Shown here: positions 15,653-23,813 of the stretch, in pieces
Layout: each line of letters starts with the position of its first letter
How positions within the stretch are numbered: the first letter of the stretch is position 1
Origin: UBA7803 sp040219135
GTDB taxonomy: Bacteria > Pseudomonadota > Gammaproteobacteria > Pseudomonadales > Azotimanducaceae
Assembly (NCBI GenBank): GCA_040219135.1
Contig: JAVJTA010000017.1
Location: 496,001 to 560,000 of the forward strand
Length of the DNA stretch: 64,000 bases
Reading direction: 5' to 3'
Position numbers and translations under genes: made by a program
The notes under the pieces: generated by a model
Database searches by the model: none
The model's input: only the letters and a program-made list of their open reading frames with translations
Told to the model about the DNA's origin: nothing

Positions 15653-16660
15653 ATGGCGGAAGGGACCGATACTCCGGATAAGGGCGACAACTCGATTCTC
15701 ACGCAGGACGAGATCGACGCGCTGCTGCACACGGTGGACGACGACGCCGGCGTCGGCGGTGACGGCACGCTGATCCGACTCAACGGCAGGGACGTCGAGG
15801 TCCGGGACTACGATCTCGTGGCCGGCGACCGCATCGTTCGCGGCCAGTTTCCCATTCTCAACGTCATCAATCAGAAGCTGTCCCGGGCCTTTCGTACTCA
15901 CCTCGGCAAGTACATCTTTTCCGAAGTCAACGTCACGCCGAGCGGAATTGAGATCAGCCGCTACTCAGACTACATCTACACGCTCTACGTTCCCACCAGC
16001 GTCCATCTGGTCAACATGGCGCCGTTGAACGGCGAAGCCATGGTGGTGATGGACGCCAAGTTCATCTACGAGATCGTCGATCAGTTCTTTGGCGGCGGGC
16101 GCAACCGGACCAAGGTGGAGGGTCGCGAGTTTTCCGTGAGCGAGAGCCGCATCATCAACCGTCTGTTCGAATTCGTTCGCGAGTCCACGGAGGAAGCGTG
16201 GCGCGGCACGATGCCGGTGCGCATGACCCAGTCCGGCTACGAGGTGAATCCATCGCTCGTCAATCTGGGGCGGCCCAACGACGTGATCGTGGTGAGTTCC
16301 TTCGAAGTGGCCTTCGACTCCGGCCGCGGCAACCTGCAGATCGCCATGCCCTACAGCATGCTCGAGCCCCACCAGGAGCTGGTCGACAGCGCCGGCAACA
16401 AGAAGGAAGAGGAAGATCCGCAGTGGACGGCGAAGATGGAGCGCCATCTGCTCGACGTCGACGTGGCGTTGACCTGTCACATCGGTAACAAGCAGCTCAC
16501 CATGGCCGAGGTCCTGAAGCTCAAGGCCGGGGACTTCATTCCGCTGCAGATGCCCGAAGTGCACCCGGTGTCGGCCAACGGCGTTCCGGCGTTCCGTGCC
16601 CGCCTCGGCGCCACCAACGGCAACGTGGCGCTGGAGTTCGAGGACGATCGAGTCCGCTGA
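15653..16660 (+). CDS. fliM: flagellar motor switch protein FliM, displaced from the fli operon
   Basis: 335 residues. The N-terminal CheY-binding peptide ILTQDEIDALL is intact (about residues 16-26). The middle CheC-like domain includes GRNRTKVEGREFS, and the C-terminal SpoA domain (LTCHIGNKQLTMAEVLKLKAGD) packs with FliN. FliM normally lies between fliL and fliN; here fliL is followed directly by fliN (47376) and fliM sits behind cheY2. No second fliM is present in the window. The length is normal and nothing is missing. Confidence 0.97.
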   Translation: MAEGTDTPDKGDNSILTQDEIDALLHTVDDDAGVGGDGTLIRLNGRDVEVRDYDLVAGDRIVRGQFPILNVINQKLSRAFRTHLGKYIFSEVNVTPSGIEISRYSDYIYTLYVPTSVHLVNMAPLNGEAMVVMDAKFIYEIVDQFFGGGRNRTKVEGREFSVSESRIINRLFEFVRESTEEAWRGTMPVRMTQSGYEVNPSLVNLGRPNDVIVVSSFEVAFDSGRGNLQIAMPYSMLEPHQELVDSAGNKKEEEDPQWTAKMERHLLDVDVALTCHIGNKQLTMAEVLKLKAGDFIPLQMPEVHPVSANGVPAFRARLGATNGNVALEFEDDRVR

Positions 16661-16712
16661 GCGCCCGCCTGCGGCCCCTCCGGTCGATGGGCAAACCCGC
16701 AATGAAGATGGA

Positions 16713-16727
16713 CCAGGCTGAGCCTGG
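16713..16727. terminator. short hairpin between convergent fliM and flgN
   Basis: CCAGGC-TGA-GCCTGG is a perfect 6-bp stem in the 71-base gap between the convergent fliM and flgN ends. No T run follows on either strand, so it is at best a weak bidirectional terminator. Confidence 0.3.
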
Positions 16728-16731
16728 AGCG

Positions 16732-17187
16732 TTAGGCTGAGCCCAGACGATGGCCGGCCAGACCGGTTCCCGGCGCGGATCCATGACTCGAGCCGCCACG
16801 ATCGTAGAGATCGTCACTGTCCTCACCGGTCAGAATGGCCAGCAGCGTTCGGGTGCTGCGGCGGGCGCGGTTGGCGATGCGGCCGTTCAAGGTATTCTCG
16901 TCGCGGCAGCGCTGTACCAGGCTGCGCAGTTCGGACATGGAATCCGGCAGTGTGGTCGCCGGTTTCAAAGCGTCGAGCAGGGTGTGCTGAATGCCGGCGA
17001 TGTCCGCGCAGAGCGATTCCTTGCGCGAGACCAGCACCTGCAGATCGTCGGCCGAGGTGCCGATCAGTGCGGCCCGTTCCGCCAGCAGAACGTCCAGCAG
17101 CGCGGTGCAGCGTTCCAGCAGATGGTCGTGGGTCGCCGTGGCCCCCGGCGCCACGTCAGATCCCGCGGATGACGGAGAATCAGCCAA
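16732..17187 (-). CDS. flgN: FlgN, export chaperone for hook-filament junction proteins
   Basis: A 151-residue, helical, FlgN-family protein. Seen: an N-terminal helix (LLERCTALLDVLLAERAAL) and the conserved LVSRKESLCADI segment, with a C-terminal amphipathic region (NGRIANRARRSTRTLLAIL) that would bind FlgK and FlgL. It overlaps the flgM stop by 8 bases and shares the flgM sigma28 promoter. The C-terminus is Gly/Ser-rich and poorly conserved. Confidence 0.85.
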   Translation of the reverse strand: MADSPSSAGSDVAPGATATHDHLLERCTALLDVLLAERAALIGTSADDLQVLVSRKESLCADIAGIQHTLLDALKPATTLPDSMSELRSLVQRCRDENTLNGRIANRARRSTRTLLAILTGEDSDDLYDRGGSSHGSAPGTGLAGHRLGSA

Positions 17188-17521
17188 GCAGGGCCCGCTC
17201 CAGGTCGATCATCCGGTCGGCGAGTTTGCCGGCGTCGACGTGGTAACGGCCCTCGGCGATCTGCTCGCGGATCCGCGCCACGCGATCGCTGTCGATGCCG
17301 TCACTCAACTGGGCCGAATCCGCGAGTGCGCGCAGGGTCCGGGCGGTGCTGCTGAGTTCGACCTTGTCCGCGGCGGCGGTTCGGTCGGCGCTGTGATCGG
17401 CGGCTTCAGAGCCACGGCTCTCCTTCGCCGAACTGGCGGCGCTGTCGCGGGTTGCGTCGGCAGGGGAGCCCTGTCCGGGCAGTTGCCGGTAGCCGTTCAG
17501 GTCGCGCAGGTCGATGCTCAT
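17180..17521 (-). CDS. flgM: anti-sigma28 factor FlgM
   Basis: A 113-residue protein with a disordered N-terminal half rich in S, A and D and a FlgM C-terminal half (ADKVELSSTARTLRALAD, then VARIREQIAEGRYHVDAGKLADRMI). FlgM holds FliA inactive until it is exported through the finished hook. It is the first gene of a two-gene unit with flgN. A sigma28 promoter at 17559-17585 gives the classical negative feedback loop. Confidence 0.93.
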   Translation of the reverse strand: MSIDLRDLNGYRQLPGQGSPADATRDSAASSAKESRGSEAADHSADRTAAADKVELSSTARTLRALADSAQLSDGIDSDRVARIREQIAEGRYHVDAGKLADRMIDLERALLG

Positions 17522-17558
17522 GATGGTCTCGCCGCTGTTTCGTCGGGGTGCCTTCGAT

Positions 17559-17585
17559 CTATCGGCCCCGCTGACTCGAACTTTA
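17559..17585 (-). promoter_or_regulatory. sigma28 (FliA) promoter of flgM-flgN
   Basis: On the minus strand: TAAAG, 14 bases, GCCGATAG, a full match to FliA promoters. It lies 38 bases before the flgM start. The -10 and spacing are identical to those of the second fliS and the chemoreceptor gene. Confidence 0.88.
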
Positions 17586-17624
17586 GTCCAGATTCGGAGT
17601 TTTTGAAGTTGCCGGCGGCGCCTG

Positions 17625-17642
17625 GGCCCCGCGCACGGGGCC
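17625..17642 (-). terminator. GC hairpin downstream of flgA
   Basis: GGCCCC-gcgcac-GGGGCC is a perfect 6-bp stem just after the flgA stop on the minus strand. It would separate flgA from the flgM promoter. The run of T expected of an intrinsic terminator is not adjacent. Confidence 0.4.
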
Positions 17643-17649
17643 GGCGCGT

Positions 17650-18375
17650 TCAGGGATGCGTGGAAACACGGCCCGGGCCTGTGACCCAGGCGGTCAGCAC
17701 CCGCCTGGACCGCGGGTTGCGGACCTCGACCTGCTCGCCGTAGACCCCATCAGTCAAGGCAATTGCCTGAGTGGACACGTGAACCGGCCCCTGGCTGGAG
17801 GCGAGCGTGACGGTATCGCCCTTGCTGACCAGCCGCGGCGCCGCCAGTTGCCGCTGATAGAGAACGCTGTCCGCGCGCAGGTTGGCTTTCGCAGCGAGAC
17901 CGACGGCGTCCGCCGGATCGATCAGATAGCCATCGCGGATCCCGGCGAGATTGTGGGGCACCAGGATGACGTCGGCGGGACGCAGCAGCGAATCCCGGGG
18001 AATCGGGCGGGCTACCTGAACCACCGGTATCACCACGTCGACCTGGGCCGTCAGGTAAAGGCCCCAGTTCACGGGCGCGCGGCAACGGGCCTGCACCGCA
18101 ACCCGCCCCGCGACCCGCTCGCCGGGAATGTCCAGGGCGAGGTCGGTGCAGGGTTCGAGGCGCAGGCGCGGATCCAGAGGGACCACTCGCACCGACACCG
18201 TGCCGGTAGGGTAAGCGTGCTCTGCCGCCTGACGTGCGAATGCTTCGGCGCGCTCGAGCAGTTCCGCGGTATCCGCGTTACCGATGCCGCACTGAAACAA
18301 GCAAGCCAACGCGACCGCAACGAGCCGGGCGCGGATCCAGGTCGTGCCGTTCCGGGACTGCTGCAGTAGACCCAT
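17650..18375 (-). CDS. flgA: FlgA, periplasmic P-ring assembly chaperone
   Basis: 241 residues. The N-terminus is a signal peptide (basic WIRAR, hydrophobic LVAVALACLF, cleavage near GNA). The body has the FlgA/SAF pattern: two beta-rich segments, VPVVQVARPIPRDSLLRPADV..., ending with GDTVTLASSQGPVHVSTQAIAL. FlgA assists FlgI assembly into the P ring. It diverges from flgB as in Pseudomonas and Salmonella. GAGG lies upstream of the ATG. Confidence 0.9.
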   Translation of the reverse strand: MGLLQQSRNGTTWIRARLVAVALACLFQCGIGNADTAELLERAEAFARQAAEHAYPTGTVSVRVVPLDPRLRLEPCTDLALDIPGERVAGRVAVQARCRAPVNWGLYLTAQVDVVIPVVQVARPIPRDSLLRPADVILVPHNLAGIRDGYLIDPADAVGLAAKANLRADSVLYQRQLAAPRLVSKGDTVTLASSQGPVHVSTQAIALTDGVYGEQVEVRNPRSRRVLTAWVTGPGRVSTHP

Positions 18376-18457
18376 GATCGAACCTCGGAGGTCTGCCAGA
18401 GACCCGGCATTAATAGCAGAAACGGCAGACTTCGCCCGACGGCAGCGTTTTGCCGGC

Positions 18458-18479
18458 GACCGGCAAGCGATTGCCGGTC
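18458..18479. repeat. 22-bp inverted repeat between flgA and flgB
   Basis: GACCGGCAA-GCGA-TTGCCGGTC has perfect 9-bp arms. It lies between the divergent flgA and flgB genes, about 110 bases before the flgB sigma54 promoter. It could be an activator or repressor site, or a hairpin; no protein can be named. Confidence 0.5.
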
Positions 18480-18587
18480 GTACACACCGGCGCGCGATGT
18501 ACGCCGTCCGTCACGACGCGTCCCGCGACGTCGCTCGAGCCCGTCGTGCGGGGGTTTGCCGGCTGTCGTCGCGGCTGCCGAAGTTTG

Positions 18588-18603
18588 TGGCATGGACCTT
18601 GCT
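18588..18603 (+). promoter_or_regulatory. sigma54 promoter of the flgB operon
   Basis: TGGCATGGACCTTGCT fits the -24/-12 consensus TGGCAYR-N4-TTGCW, with GG and GC exactly 10 bases apart. It is 61 bases before the flgB start. FleQ- or FleR-dependent middle flagellar operons normally use such promoters. Confidence 0.85.
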
Positions 18604-18664
18604 GGTCACGGAGACGGCGGACTGCGGGTGCGGCCGCTGCGATGACAGTCATGGATGCCTGGCA

Positions 18665-19075
18665 ATGAAGATCGGATTCGATGCAGCTCTCGGAGTACAC
18701 CCTGCGGCGCTGGCCCTGCGGGCCCGGCGCACCGAGGTTCTGGCGAACAACCTGGCCAACGCCGACACGCCGAATTTCAAGGCCCGCGACCTCGACTTCA
18801 AAGCGGTGATGGCGGCGCAGAGTCAGCCTGCTGACGGTCGGTTGCGCACCACTCACACCCGCCACATGGAGCCGAGCTCGACGTCGCCCGACTCGACATC
18901 GCCAGACAGGGACCTGATGTATCGCAATCCGAGCCTGCCGTCGCTGGACGGCAACACGGTGGAGGGCCACGTGGAACAGGCCGAGTTCGCCGACAACTCG
19001 GTGAACTTCATGGCCTCGCTGCGGTTCCTGGACGGCAAGTTCCAGAGTCTCAGAACCGCCATCAAAGGAGAATAG
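18665..19075 (+). CDS. flgB: flagellar proximal rod protein FlgB
   Basis: A 136-residue rod protein with the family's N-terminal signature (LALRARRTEVLANNLANADTPNFKARD), cytoplasmically exported without a signal peptide. It is the first gene of flgBCDEFGHIJKL behind a sigma54 promoter. An upstream ATG in another frame (in GTCATGGATGCC) is not used. It is 2 bases from flgC. Confidence 0.95.
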   Translation: MKIGFDAALGVHPAALALRARRTEVLANNLANADTPNFKARDLDFKAVMAAQSQPADGRLRTTHTRHMEPSSTSPDSTSPDRDLMYRNPSLPSLDGNTVEGHVEQAEFADNSVNFMASLRFLDGKFQSLRTAIKGE

Positions 19076-19077
19076 TC

Positions 19078-19518
19078 ATGCCCCTGATGGACATCTTCGA
19101 CATCGCCGGCAGCGCCATGAACGCGCAGAACCTGCGTCTCAACACGACGGCCAGCAATCTGGCCAACGCGGACAGCGTGTCGAGCAACCGGGGTGAGACC
19201 TATCGGGCGCGCCACCCGGTGTTCGCCGCCCGTTTGGCGGAGCAGACCCTGGTCGGCGATCCGCGCGCGGCGGCGATCGATCAGGCCGCCACTGGCGTAA
19301 TGGTGACCGGCATCGTCGAGAGCGACGCGCCGCTGCAGATGAAGTACGAACCGCACCACCCGATGGCGGACGACAACGGCTACGTGGCCTATCCCAACGT
19401 CAACGTGGTGGAGGAGATGGCGGACATGATGTCGGCCAGCCGCTCGTTTCAGGTGAACGTGCAGATGTTGACCACCGTCAAATCCATGGCCGAGCGCCTG
19501 CTCAGCATGGGCCAGTAA
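19078..19518 (+). CDS. flgC: flagellar proximal rod protein FlgC
   Basis: 146 residues. The N-terminal rod signature (IAGSAMNAQNLRLNTTASNLANADS) and the C-terminal VAYPNVNVVEEMADMMSASRSFQVN block are complete. It forms the proximal rod with FlgB and FlgF. AAAGGAGAA lies just upstream of the ATG. Confidence 0.96.
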   Translation: MPLMDIFDIAGSAMNAQNLRLNTTASNLANADSVSSNRGETYRARHPVFAARLAEQTLVGDPRAAAIDQAATGVMVTGIVESDAPLQMKYEPHHPMADDNGYVAYPNVNVVEEMADMMSASRSFQVNVQMLTTVKSMAERLLSMGQ

Positions 19519-19528
19519 GGAGAACCCG

Positions 19529-20191
19529 ATGGATCTAGGTGGCATTCGATCGGCGAACGACCTTGGCGCTGCCGCTGGAGCGGCGGCGACGGCCGGTCGC
19601 GAAGAGCTCGGCAAGAACCAGTTCCTCGAACTCATGATCGCGCAGTTCAACAACCAGGACCCGCTGGAACCGGCGAAGAACGAGGACTTTATCGCCCAGC
19701 TGGCCCAGTTCAGCAGCCTGGAGGGCATTCAGAATCTCAACGCGACCGTAGAGTCCATGGCAGCGGCGCTGCGTTCGAGCACCACGCTGCAGGCGGCATC
19801 GATGGTCGGGCGCTCGGTGGTGGCCCCTGCCGGCCAGGCGCTGATGGAAGGCCAGGGTCTCGGCGGCAACGTGGTCAACGATCAGGGCACGGCGGACATC
19901 GTGGTGGAGATCACCGACGCCGGCGGGGCGCTGGTGCAGCGCCTGGAGCTGGGACCTCACGCCGAGGGCGACGTGCGCTTCCGCTGGGATGGAGAGAACG
20001 CGGCCGGCGAGCCGCAGAGCGCCGGAATCTACGGCTTCAGGGCGTACGCGCTGAGGGAAGGCGAACCGACCCAGCTCGAGGTCGAGCTGCCGGAACGGGT
20101 GGCGAGCGTCTCGTTCGACGGCGGCGAGGCGCGATTGAATTTGGCCGGCGGCGCCAGTGTGCGGCTGTCGGAAATCAGAGAACTTCAGTAA
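19529..20191 (+). CDS. flgD: hook-capping protein FlgD
   Basis: A 220-residue hook cap scaffold. The conserved FlgD N-terminus is visible (GKNQFLELMIAQFNNQDPLEP, then FIAQLAQFSSLEGIQNLN). The FLG and FN3-like C-terminal domains (VRFRWDGENAAGEPQSAGIYGFRAYA) follow. FlgD caps the growing hook and is replaced by FlgK. Confidence 0.95.
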   Translation: MDLGGIRSANDLGAAAGAAATAGREELGKNQFLELMIAQFNNQDPLEPAKNEDFIAQLAQFSSLEGIQNLNATVESMAAALRSSTTLQAASMVGRSVVAPAGQALMEGQGLGGNVVNDQGTADIVVEITDAGGALVQRLELGPHAEGDVRFRWDGENAAGEPQSAGIYGFRAYALREGEPTQLEVELPERVASVSFDGGEARLNLAGGASVRLSEIRELQ

Positions 20192-20218
20192 CGGATCGGG
20201 AAAGGGAGCAGCTAACTC

Positions 20219-23032
20219 ATGACATTCAACACGGCATTGAGCGGACTCAGCGCGGCATCGGCCGATCTGCGGGTCACGGGTAACAACATCGCCAACTCCA
20301 GCACCGTAGGCTTCAAGGCGAGTCGAGCGCAGTTTGCCGACGTCTACGCATCCACGCTGCTCGGTTCGGGGAGCAACCAGATCGGTAGCGGTGTGAAGCT
20401 GGCCAACGTGGCGCAGCAGTTCGACCAGGGCACCATCTCTTTCACCAACAATGCCCTTGACCTTGCCGTCGATGGTCGGGGTTTCTTCGTGCTGAGCGAC
20501 GAAGGCGCGCGCAGCTACTCGCGTGCGGGCATGTTCGGCGTCGACGAGGAGGGCTTCATCACCTCCGCCAGCGGTGCCCGGGTGCAGGGTTTCGGCGCCA
20601 ACGGGTCGGGCAACGTCAGCAGCATTCTTGGCGATCTGCAGCTGCAGACCAGCAATCTGGCTCCGGCCCGCACCACCCGGGTGGAGGCGACTCTGAACCT
20701 CGACGCCCGGGAGCCGGTGCTGTCGAGCATCGGGACCACGGCGACTACACTGGGCAGCGCCATCGGCGTCGCCCAGGCTGGCATCGCTGCGCCCACCGCT
20801 TCCGTGCTCGAGGCGGGTGGGGCACCGACGCCGTTCGACTTCGGCGTCGACCAGCCGTCCACGATCAACGCCGGCAACGCCATCACGCCCTTCGACTTCC
20901 GTGGCCCGGCGGCATCCACCTTCGAGGTGCAGCTGAGCGGGGCGTCGAACGCCTCCGAGAACCAGACCGTCACGGTGACCCTGGACTCCAACATCACGTC
21001 GCTGCAGGCGTTGATCGACGACATCCGCGACGATCTCGTGGCCAGCGGTATCGGCGTCGATGTGCGCCAGGACCCCGATCAGGTGGGCCGGCTGCAGTTC
21101 TACGCAACCAGCAGCGGTGAAGACTCGCTGGTCGCGATCGATCCGAACAACAACGCGGCCGCCGGAACGGGTGTGGTGCTGGCCGACGTCGAAGCGGTGC
21201 TCGGCGGCATCTCGCTGGGCGCGGGCAGCGGTGGTTCGACCAGTACCAACCCCAATCCGAACGGTGGCACCGGTGCCACCGCCCAGACCGGTACCCGCAC
21301 GGCGGCTACCTTCGAGCTGACTCTTTCCGGCGCTGCGAGCGGAAACGGTACGGTTACGATCCGTCTCGATCGCGACGTGCAGAACGTCGACGACCTGATC
21401 TCGGTTGTGCGCGACGACCTGGCGGCGTCAGGCATCGGCATCGACGTGCGGCGTAACGCCGCGTTCCCGGATCGCATCGAGTTCTACGCCACCCAGGATG
21501 GTGAACCTTCGACGATCGCGATCAGCAACATCGATGCTTCGAACGTCGGCGTCAGCGACACCGACGTCATCGACGCGCTGAATCTTGCCACCGGCGTGAC
21601 GGTTCCGGGCGTGCCTGCCGTGACCAACGGCTATGTGGCTCAATCGGTGGATGTCGTAGCGCCGGACGGCAGCGCCGTGACGGTCTCGACCGCGGACGGC
21701 GCCACCGCCGCGGAAATCGCCGGTCAGTTCAGCTCATCGGCGGTCCCGGGTGTGAGCGCTTCGGGCAGCACCACCGCGACCATCCCGGCCGGGTCCTACG
21801 TGAACGGCAGCGGTACCCTGGCGCTGAACGTCAACGGCGTCGCCGTGGCGGGCACCAGCCTTGCCGCGCTGAGCGATTCGATCAACGCGGCCGCGAGCCT
21901 CGGCACCATCAGCGCGACGATCGACGGATCGGGGAACCTCGTGATCAGCGACCAGGTGGGCAACGACATCCGCGTGGAAATTCGTGATGGAGCAGCCGGC
22001 GACTCCCTGAACGTTCAGGGTGCCCAGGCGGCACCGGTGACTCTGGCGGTGGGTGGCACCACGGCCGCAGCGGTGGGCGGCACGGTGGAGTTCACCCTCG
22101 ACGAGGGCGTGACCCTGGCCACGCCGCAGCCGGCGGGCAGCAACCTGTTCGGCCCGCTCACGGCGAGTTCGTTCACGCCGTTCGAACTGAACACCTTCGA
22201 CCCGACCGATCAGGAGACCTACAACGCCGCCACCTCGGCGACGATCTACGACAGCCTCGGCAACCCGCACGTGCTGAGCATGTACTTCGTCAAGGACCGC
22301 TTTGATCCCGCAGTGCCGAGCGAGCAGAACAGCTGGACCATGCACGTTCAGATCGACGGGCGTGACGTCGGAGACCCGAATCCCAACCTGCCGGTGCCGC
22401 AGAACATCGAGCCGACGCCGGCGTCCTATCGGGTTCGCTTCAATTCGGACGGCAGCCTCGATCCCAGCGGCACCGATCCGGTGCTGATCTCCAACTGGAT
22501 TCCACTCAATGAGGACGGTGATCCGAACGGCGCGCAGGGCCCGCTCAACCAGCTGCTCGGTGGTTCGCTGCCGGTGGCCGATCCGCCGGTCAGCTCCAAT
22601 TTCGAGATCCGGCTCGGCGAGTCGACGCAGTTCGGCACCGGCTTCGCGCTCAACAGCGTCAGCCAGAACGGCTACACGTCGGGCGAGCTGAGCGGCCTCG
22701 CGATCAACGACCAGGGGCTGGTGGATGCCCGATTCACCAACGGCCAGAGCCAGACGCTCGGCCAGATCGCGCTCGCGGACTTCGCCAATCTTCAGGGTCT
22801 CAAGCCCATGGGCGATACCGGCTGGGTCCAGACCAGCGACTCCGGTGAGCCGGTGATCGCCGGGGCGACTTCGGGCTCGCTCGGCGCGATTACCTCCGGC
22901 GCGCTCGAGGATTCCAACGTCGAGCTCTCCGAGCAGCTGGTTCAGCTGCTGATCGCTCAGCGGAACTTCCAGGCCAATGCCAGGACGATCTCCACGAGCG
23001 ACGAGATCACCCAGACCATCATCAACCTGTAA
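20219..23032 (+). CDS. flgE: giant flagellar hook protein FlgE with duplicated internal modules
   Basis: A 937-residue FlgE, more than twice the enterobacterial length (about 400). The ends are canonical: SALSAASADLRVTGNNIANSSTVGFK at the N-terminus and ...LSEQLVQLLIAQRNFQANARTI at the C-terminus. The standard hook core resumes at about residue 663 (ETYNAATSATIYDSLGNPHVL). Between about 170 and 660 is a large insert. It holds two closely related modules (about 235-313 and 365-443, both of the form FE-LSGA-...-IRDDL-ASGIG-DVR-...-FYAT) and a third hook-IN-like segment (about 531-580). The insert should face outward and alter hook surface or stiffness. No stop or frameshift interrupts it. Confidence 0.95.
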   Translation: MTFNTALSGLSAASADLRVTGNNIANSSTVGFKASRAQFADVYASTLLGSGSNQIGSGVKLANVAQQFDQGTISFTNNALDLAVDGRGFFVLSDEGARSYSRAGMFGVDEEGFITSASGARVQGFGANGSGNVSSILGDLQLQTSNLAPARTTRVEATLNLDAREPVLSSIGTTATTLGSAIGVAQAGIAAPTASVLEAGGAPTPFDFGVDQPSTINAGNAITPFDFRGPAASTFEVQLSGASNASENQTVTVTLDSNITSLQALIDDIRDDLVASGIGVDVRQDPDQVGRLQFYATSSGEDSLVAIDPNNNAAAGTGVVLADVEAVLGGISLGAGSGGSTSTNPNPNGGTGATAQTGTRTAATFELTLSGAASGNGTVTIRLDRDVQNVDDLISVVRDDLAASGIGIDVRRNAAFPDRIEFYATQDGEPSTIAISNIDASNVGVSDTDVIDALNLATGVTVPGVPAVTNGYVAQSVDVVAPDGSAVTVSTADGATAAEIAGQFSSSAVPGVSASGSTTATIPAGSYVNGSGTLALNVNGVAVAGTSLAALSDSINAAASLGTISATIDGSGNLVISDQVGNDIRVEIRDGAAGDSLNVQGAQAAPVTLAVGGTTAAAVGGTVEFTLDEGVTLATPQPAGSNLFGPLTASSFTPFELNTFDPTDQETYNAATSATIYDSLGNPHVLSMYFVKDRFDPAVPSEQNSWTMHVQIDGRDVGDPNPNLPVPQNIEPTPASYRVRFNSDGSLDPSGTDPVLISNWIPLNEDGDPNGAQGPLNQLLGGSLPVADPPVSSNFEIRLGESTQFGTGFALNSVSQNGYTSGELSGLAINDQGLVDARFTNGQSQTLGQIALADFANLQGLKPMGDTGWVQTSDSGEPVIAGATSGSLGAITSGALEDSNVELSEQLVQLLIAQRNFQANARTISTSDEITQTIINL

Positions 23033-23037
23033 TCGAC

Positions 23038-23778
23038 ATGGACAGCGTTCTCTATCTCTCTTCGTCCGCGGCCAGGGAGCTCATGCAGGCGCAGACCGTG
23101 CATGCGAACAATCTGGCCAACGCCGGCACCGGCGGTTTCAAGGCGGACTTCGCCCAGGCCCGCGCCATGCAGGTGTACGGCGACGGCTATCCGGGTCGCG
23201 TGTATTCGGCGACCGAGAGCCCGGCGACCAACATGTCGCCGGGCAGCCTCGATCAGACCGGCCGCAACCTGGACGTCGCCATCGACGGCGACGGCTGGCT
23301 GGCCGTGATGCGCAACGACGGCACGGAGGCCTTCACGCGCTACGGCAGTCTCGAAGTGGATTCCGCCGGGCTGCTGCGCACAACGCGGGGCGAGCCGGTC
23401 CTCGGCGAGGGCGGGCCGATCGCCCTGCCGCCGTTCGAAACCGTGCTGATCGGTGGCGACGGTACGGTGACCGTGCAGCCGGTGGGACAGGACCCGAGCA
23501 ATCTCGTGCAGGTCGATCGGCTGAAGCTGGTAGCACCCGAGCGGGGCGCGCTGGTGAAGGGTCCTGACGGCCTGTTCACCCGGGCCGACGGATTGCCGGA
23601 ACCCCCCGCGGCGGGGGTCAGCCTGGTCTCCGGCATGGTGGAGAACAGCAACGTCAACGTGGTCAACGAGATGACCGAGATTCTGGCGATCGCGCGGGAA
23701 TTCGAGATTCACCTGCGTCTGATGCAGGCGGCGGAGCAGAACGACGAGGCAGCCTCCGAGCTGCTGTCGAGCCGCTGA
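23038..23778 (+). CDS. flgF: flagellar proximal rod protein FlgF
   Basis: A 246-residue rod protein. Seen: the N-terminal SSSAARELMQAQTVHANNLANAGTGGFK, the central LDVAIDGDGWLAV and the C-terminal MVENSNVNVVNEMTEILAIAREFEIHLRL. It starts 5 bases after flgE and has the usual family length. Confidence 0.94.
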   Translation: MDSVLYLSSSAARELMQAQTVHANNLANAGTGGFKADFAQARAMQVYGDGYPGRVYSATESPATNMSPGSLDQTGRNLDVAIDGDGWLAVMRNDGTEAFTRYGSLEVDSAGLLRTTRGEPVLGEGGPIALPPFETVLIGGDGTVTVQPVGQDPSNLVQVDRLKLVAPERGALVKGPDGLFTRADGLPEPPAAGVSLVSGMVENSNVNVVNEMTEILAIAREFEIHLRLMQAAEQNDEAASELLSSR

Positions 23779-23813
23779 TCAGGCGTAACCATACACAACA
23801 GGGGTAACCCGAC

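Noticed and set aside
20219..23032. Possibility that the 937-residue FlgE is two genes fused by a sequencing error.
   Set aside because: N- and C-terminal hook signatures occur once each and the insert is an uninterrupted frame with internal repeats.
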